Shown: piece after piece, positions 1-6,050 of the stretch
Numbering within the stretch: the first letter of the stretch is position 1
Layout: every line of letters begins with the position of its first letter
NCBI GenBank assembly: GCA_030706015.1
Contig: JAUZPI010000132.1
Location: 1 to 9,806 of the forward strand
Length of the DNA stretch: 9,806 nt
Direction of reading: 5' to 3'
Origin: Bacillota bacterium
GTDB taxonomy: Bacteria; Bacillota; Clostridia; Clostridiales; Clostridiaceae
Notes under the pieces: model-generated
What the model saw: the letters and a program-made list of their open reading frames with translations, nothing else
The model's database searches: none
What the model was told of the DNA's origin: nothing
Program-made: the position numbers and the translations under genes

Positions 1-718
1 AGCCGTAAATATTCAGCATTTAGAAAGTTTAAATAATCATGTTAGAAGAATGACAGGAATAAAGGTAAGAGAAACTATTCCAGATAAAATACTAGATATT
101 GCTGACGAAATAGAAGTTATAGATATTTCACCAGATGCACTTAGAGAAAGAATAAAAAAAGGAAAGGTGTATTCAGAAGATAAAATAGAAACTGCATTGA
201 ACAACTTTTTCCGTGTAGGAAATTTAACTGCACTTAGAGAATTAGCCTTAAGAGAGGTTGCAGATGAAGTTGACGAGAGACTTACTGTTTATAAAAATCA
301 AAAAAGTGTTGAGGGATTAGTTGGAGCAAAAGAAAAAATTTTAGTATGTGTTAATCTTAATTTTAATGCAGAATATCTCATAAGAAGAGGATATAGGATT
401 GCAAAAAATTTAAAGGCTGGACTTTTGGTGCTATATGTAAATAATCAATATCCGCACACAGAAGCAGAGCTTGATAAGGTGTATGAGATAGGAGTCTTGT
501 GTAATAAATTGGAGGCTTACTTCAAGATTCAGAAATCCCAAAATACTGCTAATGGTATAATAGAATATGCCAAAGATAATAACATAACCCAAATTGTTAT
601 CGGGGAGTCAGCTCGTACAAGATTACATGAGATTTTGAGAGGATCAATTGTTAGAAAGATAATGAGGCGTACTAAATTTATAGATGTACTTGTTGTTGCA
701 GATCCAAATGCTGATTAA
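1..718 (+). CDS. kdpD: Short KdpD-type protein (KdpD N-terminal domain + universal stress domain), 5' end outside window
   Basis: The frame is open from base 2 (A-V-N-I-Q-H-L-E-S-L-N) and gives 238 visible residues ending in TAA. Visible residues 1 to about 95 match the end of the KdpD N-terminal sensor domain (the NIQHLESLN and RETIPDKILDIADEIEVIDISP regions, then GNLTALRELALREVADEVDERL). Residues about 110-236 form a universal-stress-protein fold with a G-E-S-x-R loop near residue 201. The Walker A part of the KdpD domain must lie left of the window. The protein stops right after the stress domain, so it has no membrane segments and no histidine kinase. Such short forms occur in clostridial and cyanobacterial kdp loci, where they are thought to work with potassium-transport genes. 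The Ser residues of the known c-di-AMP motif are replaced here. Family assignment is firm; the role in K+ sensing is inferred. Confidence 0.88.
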   Translation, partial: AVNIQHLESLNNHVRRMTGIKVRETIPDKILDIADEIEVIDISPDALRERIKKGKVYSEDKIETALNNFFRVGNLTALRELALREVADEVDERLTVYKNQKSVEGLVGAKEKILVCVNLNFNAEYLIRRGYRIAKNLKAGLLVLYVNNQYPHTEAELDKVYEIGVLCNKLEAYFKIQKSQNTANGIIEYAKDNNITQIVIGESARTRLHEILRGSIVRKIMRRTKFIDVLVVADPNAD

Positions 719-738
719 AATTCATATATTAAAGAATA

Positions 739-777
739 AATCACTAAGTACTTGAATTTTTACTAGTGATTTTTTTT
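739..777 (+). terminator. Intrinsic terminator after the kdpD-like gene
   Basis: The left arm AATCACTA and the right arm TAGTGATT pair perfectly. GTA/TAC pairing continues inward across a bulged A, and a run of eight T follows. It lies about 20 bases after the stop codon and separates the kdp-type gene from the transpeptidase. Confidence 0.8.
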
Positions 778-784
778 GTTTATT

Positions 785-854
785 TTTTGCAGTATTAGTA
801 ATATAGCTTTAATTTTGCAGTATAAAATTCTAAATTTAAATAATAAATTTAGAA
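785..854. repeat. Direct repeat pair and perfect 10-bp inverted repeat upstream of the first transpeptidase
   Basis: The 11-mer TTTTGCAGTAT occurs at 785-795 and again at 813-823, 28 bases apart. It is followed by a perfect inverted repeat, TTCTAAATTT (828-837) and AAATTTAGAA (845-854), with a 7-base spacer. This lies in the 240-base gap before the transpeptidase at 959 and could be an operator or leader hairpin. The arms are AT-only apart from one C/G pair, so chance is possible. I found no convincing -35/-10 pair in this gap. Confidence 0.4.
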
Positions 855-958
855 GGATTTTTTGAAAAGACAAAGAATATAGATAATGGTAATAAATGTA
901 AAAACGGGCTATGGGGAAAATAGTTGTAAAAAAACTTGGATAAAAGGAGGTTGATACT

Positions 959-2341
959 TTGGAAATTATAAATAGACGCAGTAAAGTTGCAGCAGGAATA
1001 ACAATTTCTTTGTGCACTCTACTTGCTGTATATTTAGGAACTTCAATATATTTTGTGAAGCACTTATATTTTGGTTCTAAAATTAATGGTACTGATGTAT
1101 CAGGTAAAACCGTGGAAGAAATCAAGTCACAAATGACATCTGAGCTGCAGGCATATACTTTGAATATAAAAGAAGCAGATGGAAAGATAGAACAGATTAA
1201 AGCAGGTGACATTGATTTAAAGTACAAATCAGACGATCAATTTAAGACTTTTAAAGCTGAGCAAAAACCTTTAAAATGGGCTTCGTCATTGTTTGATGAA
1301 AAGACTTCGAAAATGACAGCAGAACTTACATATGATAAAGAAAAATTAAAACAACAAGTTGATAAGTTAGCTTGTCTAAATAGTAGTAATGTAATTGAGC
1401 CTAAAAATCCTAGCTTCCAATATGGGGACAAGATCTTCGAAATTGCTCCAGAGACTAAAGGTAACAAGATAAATAAAGATGTTTTGGTTGAACGTGTGGC
1501 TGATGCAATATCTAAGAAGGAATCAACATTAGATTTAGATTCAGCTAATTGTTATGCAAATTCAAAGTATACTTCAAAATCTCAAAAAGTAATAGAAGCT
1601 AAAAATACGCTAAATAAATATGTATCTTCAAAAATCACCTATACCTTTGGAAGCAGTAAAGAAACCTTAGATGGTTCAACAATAAATAAATGGCTTTCAG
1701 TAGATGATAATTTTTACGTTATACTCGATCAGGGAAAAGTAAAAGCTTATATACAATCACTTGCTAATACTTATAACACTGCTGGTAAGACAAGAAGCTT
1801 TCATACGTCCTCCGGAAGTACTATAAATGTTAGCGGCGGCGACTATGGCTGGCAAATTGATGTAGATAAAGAAACAAAAGCTCTAAGTGAAGCAATAAAA
1901 GATGGACAAACAGTAACAAAAGAACCAGCATATAGTCAAACTACTGCTTCTCGTGATACCAATGATATTGGTAATACTTATGTAGAAGTAGATATGTCCA
2001 GGCAGCATTTATGGTTTTATAAAAATGGTTCGTTGGTAGTTGAAGGGGATGTCGTTACAGGTAACGTTAGCGAAAACCATGCAACACCTAGTGGAGTTTA
2101 TAGATTAAAATATAAAGAAAAAAATGCGGTTTTGAAGGGTCAGGATTACGCTGCCCCAGTTAGCTTCTGGATGCCGTTTAATGGCGGAATTGGAATTCAC
2201 GATGCATCTTGGAGAAGTGAGTTTGGAGGACAAATATATAGATCAAATGGTTCCCATGGCTGCGTAAATTCACCATATAATTTAGCACAGACCATATATA
2301 ATAATATCGATACTGGTACTCCTGTGGTATGTTTTTATTAA
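959..2341 (+). CDS. Membrane-anchored L,D-transpeptidase (YkuD catalytic domain), copy 1
   Basis: 460 residues. A short basic N-terminus precedes one membrane segment (about residues 11-33), so the bulk should lie outside the membrane. Residues about 45-330 are a repeated region resembling the two putative peptidoglycan-binding (PG_binding_4-type) domains of clostridial L,D-transpeptidases. Residues about 340-460 are the YkuD domain, with His414 (GIHDASW) and the S-H-G-C-V-N signature carrying the catalytic Cys435. The 17-residue gap between His414 and Ser432 fits the family pattern. YkuD enzymes form 3-3 cross-links between peptidoglycan stems or attach proteins to them, and resist most beta-lactams except carbapenems. 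The start is TTG at 959: AAAGGAGG ends 8 bases before it, and it aligns with the ATG of the copy at 3452 (both preceded by GATACT). The exact wall substrate cannot be read from sequence. Confidence 0.93.
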   Translation: MEIINRRSKVAAGITISLCTLLAVYLGTSIYFVKHLYFGSKINGTDVSGKTVEEIKSQMTSELQAYTLNIKEADGKIEQIKAGDIDLKYKSDDQFKTFKAEQKPLKWASSLFDEKTSKMTAELTYDKEKLKQQVDKLACLNSSNVIEPKNPSFQYGDKIFEIAPETKGNKINKDVLVERVADAISKKESTLDLDSANCYANSKYTSKSQKVIEAKNTLNKYVSSKITYTFGSSKETLDGSTINKWLSVDDNFYVILDQGKVKAYIQSLANTYNTAGKTRSFHTSSGSTINVSGGDYGWQIDVDKETKALSEAIKDGQTVTKEPAYSQTTASRDTNDIGNTYVEVDMSRQHLWFYKNGSLVVEGDVVTGNVSENHATPSGVYRLKYKEKNAVLKGQDYAAPVSFWMPFNGGIGIHDASWRSEFGGQIYRSNGSHGCVNSPYNLAQTIYNNIDTGTPVVCFY

Positions 2342-2390
2342 AAACTTATAAAAATAAATAATAAAGGTATTCATCTGTTAAATAATAATT

Positions 2391-2420
2391 ACACCTGTGC
2401 TGAAGAGTATGGGTGTTTTT
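2391..2420 (+). terminator. Possible weak terminator after transpeptidase copy 1
   Basis: ACACC (2391-2395) and GGTGT (2412-2416) can pair across a 16-base loop and are followed by a short T run. The stem is only about 5 bp, so termination may be leaky. It begins about 50 bases after the stop codon. Confidence 0.4.
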
Positions 2421-2528
2421 ATTTACATACAATTATGCAGTGCTGAAGTGTTATTGAATAGATTGATTATCATAGATGAAAGATTTGAAATACATTAAAG
2501 CATTATACTTCAATATAATTGAATAAGT

Positions 2529-2557
2529 TTGGTATATAGAGACAAATATTTTATAAT
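2529..2557 (+). promoter_or_regulatory. Predicted vegetative promoter of the DJ-1/PfpI gene
   Basis: TTGGTA (2529-2534) and a perfect TATAAT (2552-2557) are separated by exactly 17 bases. Transcription would begin near 2564, giving a leader of about 27 bases before the TTG at 2591. The -35 box matches the consensus at 4 of 6 positions. The gene therefore probably has its own promoter and is not only read through from the transpeptidase. Confidence 0.6.
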
Positions 2558-2590
2558 GGTATTAACTATTAAAATAGAGGAGTGGAGGCA

Positions 2591-3160
2591 TTGATTAATA
2601 TTGGTATAGTAGTTTTTGAGAAAATAGAAGAGTTAGATTTTATCGGACCCTTTGAAGTCTTATCTTATGTTAGTAAGATAAGGACTGAAAGTGTAAATGT
2701 TTGGCTAATAAGCGCTGGAGAGCAAGTTGTTAAAGCATATAATGGACTACGATTTTTCACAGATTATACTATTGATAATTGCCCTAAGTTAGATGTATTG
2801 GTGGTGCCAGGCGGTAAAGGCAGATTAGCTGCTATGAAAAATAACAAGATACTTGATTTCATAAAGAATAGATATACGGAATTGAAATATCTAGCTTCTG
2901 TATGCACAGGATCATTAATAATTGGAGCAGCAGGACTTTTAAAGGATAAATCAGCAACTACATACCATACTGCCTTTGATGAACTAGTTGAGCTGGGTGC
3001 AATTGTTAAGAAGTCAAAAGTAGTTCAGGATGGAAAGATTATTACGGGAGCGGGAGTTTCCTCTGGAATAGATGTGGGTCTGTACTTATTAAGTAAATTA
3101 TTTGATGAAGCTACGGCACAAGAAGTAGCAGATAAAATAGAGTATTATTGGCAAAGGTGA
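2591..3160 (+). CDS. DJ-1/PfpI-family protein (isonitrile hydratase-like)
   Basis: 189 residues from TTG 2591. The N-terminus (INIGIVVFEKIEELDFIGPF) is typical of the DJ-1/PfpI branch that contains Pseudomonas isonitrile hydratase and the amidase-like domains of some AraC regulators. The conserved Asp16 precedes a G-P-F-E motif, VVPGG lies near residues 71-75, and the nucleophile elbow A-S-V-C-T-G carries Cys105. No AraC-type DNA-binding domain is attached. A longer reading from GTG 2582 adds three residues, but its SD would almost touch the start; GAGGAG (2577-2582) lies 8 bases before TTG 2591, so that start is preferred. Substrates in this family vary (isonitriles, glyoxals, oxidised protein side chains), and only the fold and the Cys site are certain. 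It sits between two transpeptidase copies but has its own promoter. Confidence 0.88.
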   Translation: MINIGIVVFEKIEELDFIGPFEVLSYVSKIRTESVNVWLISAGEQVVKAYNGLRFFTDYTIDNCPKLDVLVVPGGKGRLAAMKNNKILDFIKNRYTELKYLASVCTGSLIIGAAGLLKDKSATTYHTAFDELVELGAIVKKSKVVQDGKIITGAGVSSGIDVGLYLLSKLFDEATAQEVADKIEYYWQR

Positions 3161-3161
3161 T

Positions 3162-3184
3162 GCTGTTAATTCAGCTGTTTTTTT
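3162..3184 (+). terminator. Possible minimal terminator directly after the DJ-1/PfpI gene
   Basis: GCTG (3162-3165), a 6-base loop and CAGC (3172-3175) are followed by T-G and seven T, starting 2 bases after the stop codon. The stem has only 4 bp, so this is weak. A much stronger terminator lies at 3235. Confidence 0.3.
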
Positions 3185-3234
3185 GAATTTGTCCATAGAA
3201 ATAAAAAATATTTTCGCTTAATATATACTAATAT

Positions 3235-3280
3235 AAAGAAAACCACTACTTAGATTTTTAAGAAGAGGTTTTCTTTTTTT
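3235..3280 (+). terminator. Strong intrinsic terminator after the DJ-1/PfpI gene
   Basis: A perfect 10-bp stem, AAAGAAAACC (3235-3244) with GGTTTTCTTT (3267-3276), has an inner partly paired CTACTT/AAGAAG part and ends in a T run. It isolates the second transpeptidase from upstream transcription. The arms begin with AAAGAAAA, so it may also work on the other strand. Confidence 0.85.
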
Positions 3281-3361
3281 GTGAAAAAGAAAGAAGATTA
3301 GTTTAAAGATATTATAGTTTTAATTTGGCATACTGAATAGTTTCAATGTGTATATTTAACT

Positions 3362-3425
3362 AGATACTTTAATATAAACAGAAGTCTGTTTAGACAAGTA
3401 TCTTCCAAGTGTTTTTTCTTTGGAA
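3362..3425 (+). promoter_or_regulatory. Nested inverted repeats in the leader of transpeptidase copy 2
   Basis: The outer arms AGATACTT (3362-3369) and AAGTATCT (3396-3403) pair perfectly over 8 bases. Between them AAACAGA (3376-3382) and TCTGTTT (3385-3391) form an inner palindrome with a 2-base centre. A further hairpin TTCCAA (3403-3408)/TTGGAA (3420-3425) follows, with six T in its loop, ending about 12 bases before the SD. It could be an operator, a leader RNA structure or an attenuator. No equivalent precedes copy 1. The function is inferred; the pairing is seen directly. Confidence 0.5.
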
Positions 3426-3451
3426 AAGAAAGTCATAAAGGAGAGGATACT

Positions 3452-4831
3452 ATGAAAATTACAAAAACAGTGGAAAAAATTTTTGCAGTAACTATAGTTT
3501 CCCTTTGTGCTATTATATATATTTATTTATATACTTCAATATTTTTTATAAAGCATTTATATATAGGCTCTGAAATTAATGGCATTAAGGTGTCAGGTAA
3601 AACTGTGGAAGAAGCTAAAGCTGTTATGACAGCTGAACTGCAGAGCTATAGCCTGAATATAAAAGAGCGAGAGGGTAAAAAGGAACAAATAAGCTCAAAG
3701 GATATTGGTTTAAAGTATAAATCAGAGGATGAATTTACAAAGTTTAAAAAAGAACAAAATCCTTTAAAATGGGGTTTATCATTTTTTAGTACAAAAAACT
3801 CTAAGATTACAGTGGATGTATTATATGATAAAGAAAAATTAAACAGACAAATAGATAAGCTTACTTGTATTACTGGAAATATAATTGAGCCGCAAAACCC
3901 CAGTTTTAAATATAAAGGTAATACTTTTGTGATTATAGCTGGAGCTAAAGGAAATAAAATTAATAAGGATATTTTAATGCAGCGAGCAGCAGATGCCATA
4001 TCTAAGAGAGAAAAAACAATAGATTTGGAGGCAGCTGATTGTTATGTAAAAGCTCAGTATAATTCAAAGTCTCAAAGGGTTGTGGAAGCTAAGGACATTC
4101 TCAACAAATATGTGTCCTCAAAAATCACCTATACTTTTGGTGATAATAAGGTGGTATTAGATGGTTCAACGATAAATCAATGGCTTACAATTGATGAAAA
4201 TTACAAGGTTGCTCTTGATGAGGGGAAAGTAAAAGCCTATGTAGAATCTCTTGCCAATACTTATAACACAGTTGGTAAAACAAGAAGCTTTCATACCTCC
4301 TCAGGAAACAATGTAAATATCGATGGCGGCGATTATGGCTGGCAAATTAATGTTGATAAAGAGTTACAGGATTTATGTGAAATTATAAAAGGAGGACAAA
4401 CAGTTAATAAAGAACCAGCTTACAGTCAAACTACAGCATTTAGGGGCACTAATGATATTGGAAATTGTTATGTGGAAATAGACATATCAAGACAGCATCT
4501 ATGGTTTTATAAAAATGGTTCCTTAGTGGTGGAAGGCTCTGTTGTTACGGGTAACCTAAGCCTGAACCATGGAACACCTGCTGGAGTTTACAAACTAAAG
4601 TATAAAGAAAGGGATGCTACTCTAAAAGGCCCCGGTTATAGTGTTCCTGTTAGCTTTTGGATGCCCTTTAATGAAGGTATAGGCTTGCATGATGCCACCT
4701 GGAGATGGGATTTTGGAGGGGACATATACAAAACCAATGGTTCCCACGGCTGTGTTAACCTACCATACAATTTAGCACAGACAATATTTAACAATGTTGA
4801 TGATGGCACTCCTGTAGTATGCTATTATTAG
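3452..4831 (+). CDS. Membrane-anchored L,D-transpeptidase (YkuD catalytic domain), copy 2
   Basis: 459 residues, the same architecture as the copy at 959 and alignable along the whole length with almost no gaps. A membrane segment lies near residues 10-33, followed by the region resembling two PG_binding_4-type domains and a C-terminal YkuD domain with His413 (GLHDATW) and S-H-G-C-V-N with catalytic Cys434. The catalytic half is the most conserved; the membrane anchor and first domain differ most, as expected after duplication. AAAGGAGAGG (3437-3446) lies 5 bases before the ATG, a better start codon than the TTG of copy 1, so the copies may differ in translation level. The gene has terminators on both sides and a hairpin-rich leader, suggesting separate control. 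The likely role is 3-3 cross-linking of peptidoglycan or anchoring of proteins to it. Confidence 0.93.
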   Translation: MKITKTVEKIFAVTIVSLCAIIYIYLYTSIFFIKHLYIGSEINGIKVSGKTVEEAKAVMTAELQSYSLNIKEREGKKEQISSKDIGLKYKSEDEFTKFKKEQNPLKWGLSFFSTKNSKITVDVLYDKEKLNRQIDKLTCITGNIIEPQNPSFKYKGNTFVIIAGAKGNKINKDILMQRAADAISKREKTIDLEAADCYVKAQYNSKSQRVVEAKDILNKYVSSKITYTFGDNKVVLDGSTINQWLTIDENYKVALDEGKVKAYVESLANTYNTVGKTRSFHTSSGNNVNIDGGDYGWQINVDKELQDLCEIIKGGQTVNKEPAYSQTTAFRGTNDIGNCYVEIDISRQHLWFYKNGSLVVEGSVVTGNLSLNHGTPAGVYKLKYKERDATLKGPGYSVPVSFWMPFNEGIGLHDATWRWDFGGDIYKTNGSHGCVNLPYNLAQTIFNNVDDGTPVVCYY

Positions 4832-4856
4832 TGATATAGATATAATTTCAGGTAGT

Positions 4857-4898
4857 AAAAGGAAGGAACTGCTGAATTTTAAGTAGTTCCTTCCTTTT
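4857..4898. terminator. Bidirectional terminator between convergent genes
   Basis: A 17-bp stem (4857-4873 with 4882-4898, one G-T wobble) and an 8-base loop have A4 on the left and T4 on the right. It therefore has the form of a terminator on both strands. It lies between the plus-strand transpeptidase and the minus-strand flavin-type protein, which end facing each other. Confidence 0.88.
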
Positions 4899-4923
4899 GT
4901 GGATATTTATATTGGAATTTAAA

Positions 4924-5325
4924 CTAAAGTGTATATTTTGCAGGAGGATTACCTGAGAAATCTGCAATTACAGCCTCTCCATCCTCTAGATAGAATACCT
5001 GAAATATTGGGTTATCTGCTGTCTTATATTGATTTTTCACAATAGGATTTTTCAAGCAGGCTTCCTTCACAGCCATGTTGTTTTCGAATACAGCCTTGCC
5101 ATTAAGACGAATCCATGCATAGGTAGGACTGGAAACTGAGATTTCAATATAAGGATTGGCCTGCATATCCTTATAAACACCTTTATTGCTATTAGTACAG
5201 AACCATAGTTTATTACCTTGTTCAAGACAGAACATGAAAGGGCGACACTTTGCCTTTCCATCAATACCAACTGTTGCTAAGTATTGTACAGGATTTGCCT
5301 GTAAAAATTCTACTATCTTATTCAT
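4924..5325 (-). CDS. Pyridoxamine 5'-phosphate oxidase-like split-barrel (FMN-binding type) protein
   Basis: 133 residues. The sequence YLATVGIDGKAKCRPFMF (residues 15-32), then LWFCTNSNKGVYKDM and NPYIEIS, is the usual pattern of the small PNPOx-like family that binds FMN or a related flavin on a split beta-barrel. The C-terminal VFYLEDGEAVIADFSG also fits. Members are reductases or oxidases of unknown substrate; true vitamin B6 synthesis is unlikely at this length. The start is ATG 5325, with GGAGG (complement of 5334-5338) 8 bases before it. An upstream in-frame TTG at 5340 overlaps that SD and is rejected. It is divergent from an HxlR regulator, which probably controls it, possibly in response to an electrophile or redox stress. 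Confidence 0.85.
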   Translation of the reverse strand: MNKIVEFLQANPVQYLATVGIDGKAKCRPFMFCLEQGNKLWFCTNSNKGVYKDMQANPYIEISVSSPTYAWIRLNGKAVFENNMAVKEACLKNPIVKNQYKTADNPIFQVFYLEDGEAVIADFSGNPPAKYTL

Positions 5326-5387
5326 ATAAAATACCTCCAAGGTTTAATTTTTTCGGGAACAAATTGATTTTCGCCGGCTATAACTAT

Positions 5388-5416
5388 ATAATAATTTTAA
5401 TGGTATACTTTAGCAA
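5388..5416 (-). promoter_or_regulatory. Predicted promoter of the split-barrel protein gene
   Basis: On the minus strand TTGCTA (complement of 5411-5416) and TATTAT (complement of 5388-5393) are 17 bases apart. This places the transcript start near 5381 and gives a leader of about 55 bases. The -35 box abuts the AAGTA repeat cluster. Confidence 0.5.
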
Positions 5417-5456
5417 GTAAGCACTTCAAAGTAGTATAAGTACCCATAGGTAACTA
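5415..5456. promoter_or_regulatory. Putative HxlR operator: AAGTA repeats and an imperfect inverted repeat
   Basis: AAGTA occurs at 5415-5419, 5429-5433 and 5438-5442. The last is part of an imperfect palindrome, AGTACC-cata-GGTAACT, at 5439-5455. The cluster overlaps and lies upstream of the -35 box of the minus-strand gene, a position that suits an activator or a repressor. HxlR-family proteins are known to bind GTAC/AGTA-like dyads next to divergent targets. Assignment to this regulator is inferred from position. Confidence 0.5.
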
Positions 5457-5482
5457 TTGGATTTATTACTTTAGTGTATAGA

Positions 5483-5510
5483 TTGAATTAGAGTTATTTA
5501 TATATATAAA
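5483..5510 (+). promoter_or_regulatory. Predicted promoter of the hxlR-family gene
   Basis: TTGAAT (5483-5488) and TATAAA (5505-5510) are 16 bases apart, placing the transcript start near 5517. An in-frame TTG at 5515 would then sit at the very start of the RNA, which favours the downstream GTG at 5545 as the true start. Another match on this strand, TTGATT (5364-5369) with TATAAT (5387-5392) and a 17-base spacer, is also possible. Confidence 0.4.
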
Positions 5511-5544
5511 CTACTTGGAATGTAAAAGAAAGAAGGCGAAGTTT

Positions 5545-5877
5545 GTGGAAAAGGAATTACCTGCCTGCCCTGTTGAAACAACCCTTTTACTTATAGGGGA
5601 GAAGTGGAAGGTGTTGATATTGAGAGATTTAATTGCAGGCACAAAAAGATTTGGTGAATTGAAAAAATCCATAGGTGCTATAAGCCAAAAGGTGCTGACC
5701 CAACAGCTTAGGGAAATGGAAGAAGACGGTCTTGTAGCAAGAAAAGTTTATGCTGAAGTGCCTCCAAGAGTTGAATATTCTCTTACTGAGACAGGAATGA
5801 GCTTAAAGTCTGTGCTTGATTCTTTGGGGTCCTGGGGCAAACACTATAAAGAAAAAATAAAAACTTGTGAATATTAA
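5545..5877 (+). CDS. HxlR-family winged-helix transcriptional regulator
   Basis: 110 residues from GTG 5545. The family core is clear: C-P-V-E-T-T-L-L-L-I-G-E-K-W-K (8-22), the helix-turn-helix with RFGELKKSIGAISQKVLTQQLREME (35-59), and a wing ending in P-R-V-E-Y-S-L-T-E-T-G. Cys8 matches the N-terminal Cys used by redox-sensing members such as Bacillus YodB and HypR; a second Cys (108) is near the C-terminus. Members bind DNA as dimers and regulate an adjacent, often divergent, enzyme gene, here probably the split-barrel protein. TTG 5515 would add ten residues but has no SD and lies at the predicted transcript start; AGAAGG lies 8 bases before GTG 5545. The signal sensed is unknown; a redox or electrophile signal is inferred from Cys8. 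Confidence 0.88.
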   Translation: MEKELPACPVETTLLLIGEKWKVLILRDLIAGTKRFGELKKSIGAISQKVLTQQLREMEEDGLVARKVYAEVPPRVEYSLTETGMSLKSVLDSLGSWGKHYKEKIKTCEY

Positions 5878-5882
5878 AAGAC

Positions 5883-5923
5883 AAAAAACACTACTTGACT
5901 CTAAATTCTAAGTAGTGTTTTTT
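5883..5923 (+). terminator. Strong intrinsic terminator after the hxlR-family gene
   Basis: A perfect 14-bp stem, AAAAAACACTACTT (5883-5896) with AAGTAGTGTTTTTT (5910-5923), has a 13-base loop and ends in a T run. It starts 5 bases after the stop and insulates the arsenic operon from upstream transcription. The left arm begins with A6, so it could also act on the minus strand. Confidence 0.9.
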
Positions 5924-5984
5924 TGGTTTACATAGATATACATGAATATATGTGTAAAGTACATGTTAAATTTGCATGAGTTTA

Positions 5985-6013
5985 TTGACAGTATACAGAT
6001 GGTAACATATTAT
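5985..6013 (+). promoter_or_regulatory. ars operon promoter
   Basis: A perfect TTGACA (5985-5990) is separated by 17 bases from TATTAT (6008-6013), with an alternative TATAAT at 6011-6016 (20-base spacing). This is the best promoter in the window. The transcript would begin around 6020, inside the palindrome that follows, so a bound repressor would block initiation. Confidence 0.75.
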
Positions 6014-6014
6014 A

Positions 6015-6038
6015 ATATATAGATGAGTATCTATATAT
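6015..6038. promoter_or_regulatory. ArsR operator palindrome
   Basis: ATATATAGAT (6015-6024) and ATCTATATAT (6029-6038) form a perfect 10-bp inverted repeat with a 4-base GAGT centre. It starts within two bases of the -10 box and covers the predicted transcript start, just upstream of the arsR SD. ArsR/SmtB dimers bind AT-rich dyads of this kind and are released by arsenite. Binding here is inferred from structure and position. Confidence 0.75.
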
Positions 6039-6050
6039 AGAGGTGATATT

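Noticed and set aside
763..1227. Minus-strand open frame of 154 codons
   Set aside because: It runs across the start of the transpeptidase on the other strand, has no SD and resembles no known family.
2397..2448. Direct repeat GTGCTGAAG (2397-2405 and 2440-2448)
   Set aside because: A single 9-base repeat in an intergenic gap, with no flanking structure, is compatible with chance.
3646..3999. Minus-strand open frame of 117 codons
   Set aside because: It lies inside transpeptidase copy 2. A similar shadow (1237-1467) occurs in copy 1, which reflects the shared coding sequence and not a gene.
5924..5984. ACAT/ATGT-rich stretch as a second operator upstream of the ars promoter
   Set aside because: The repeats are short, imperfect and AT-rich, and do not match the palindrome at 6015-6038.
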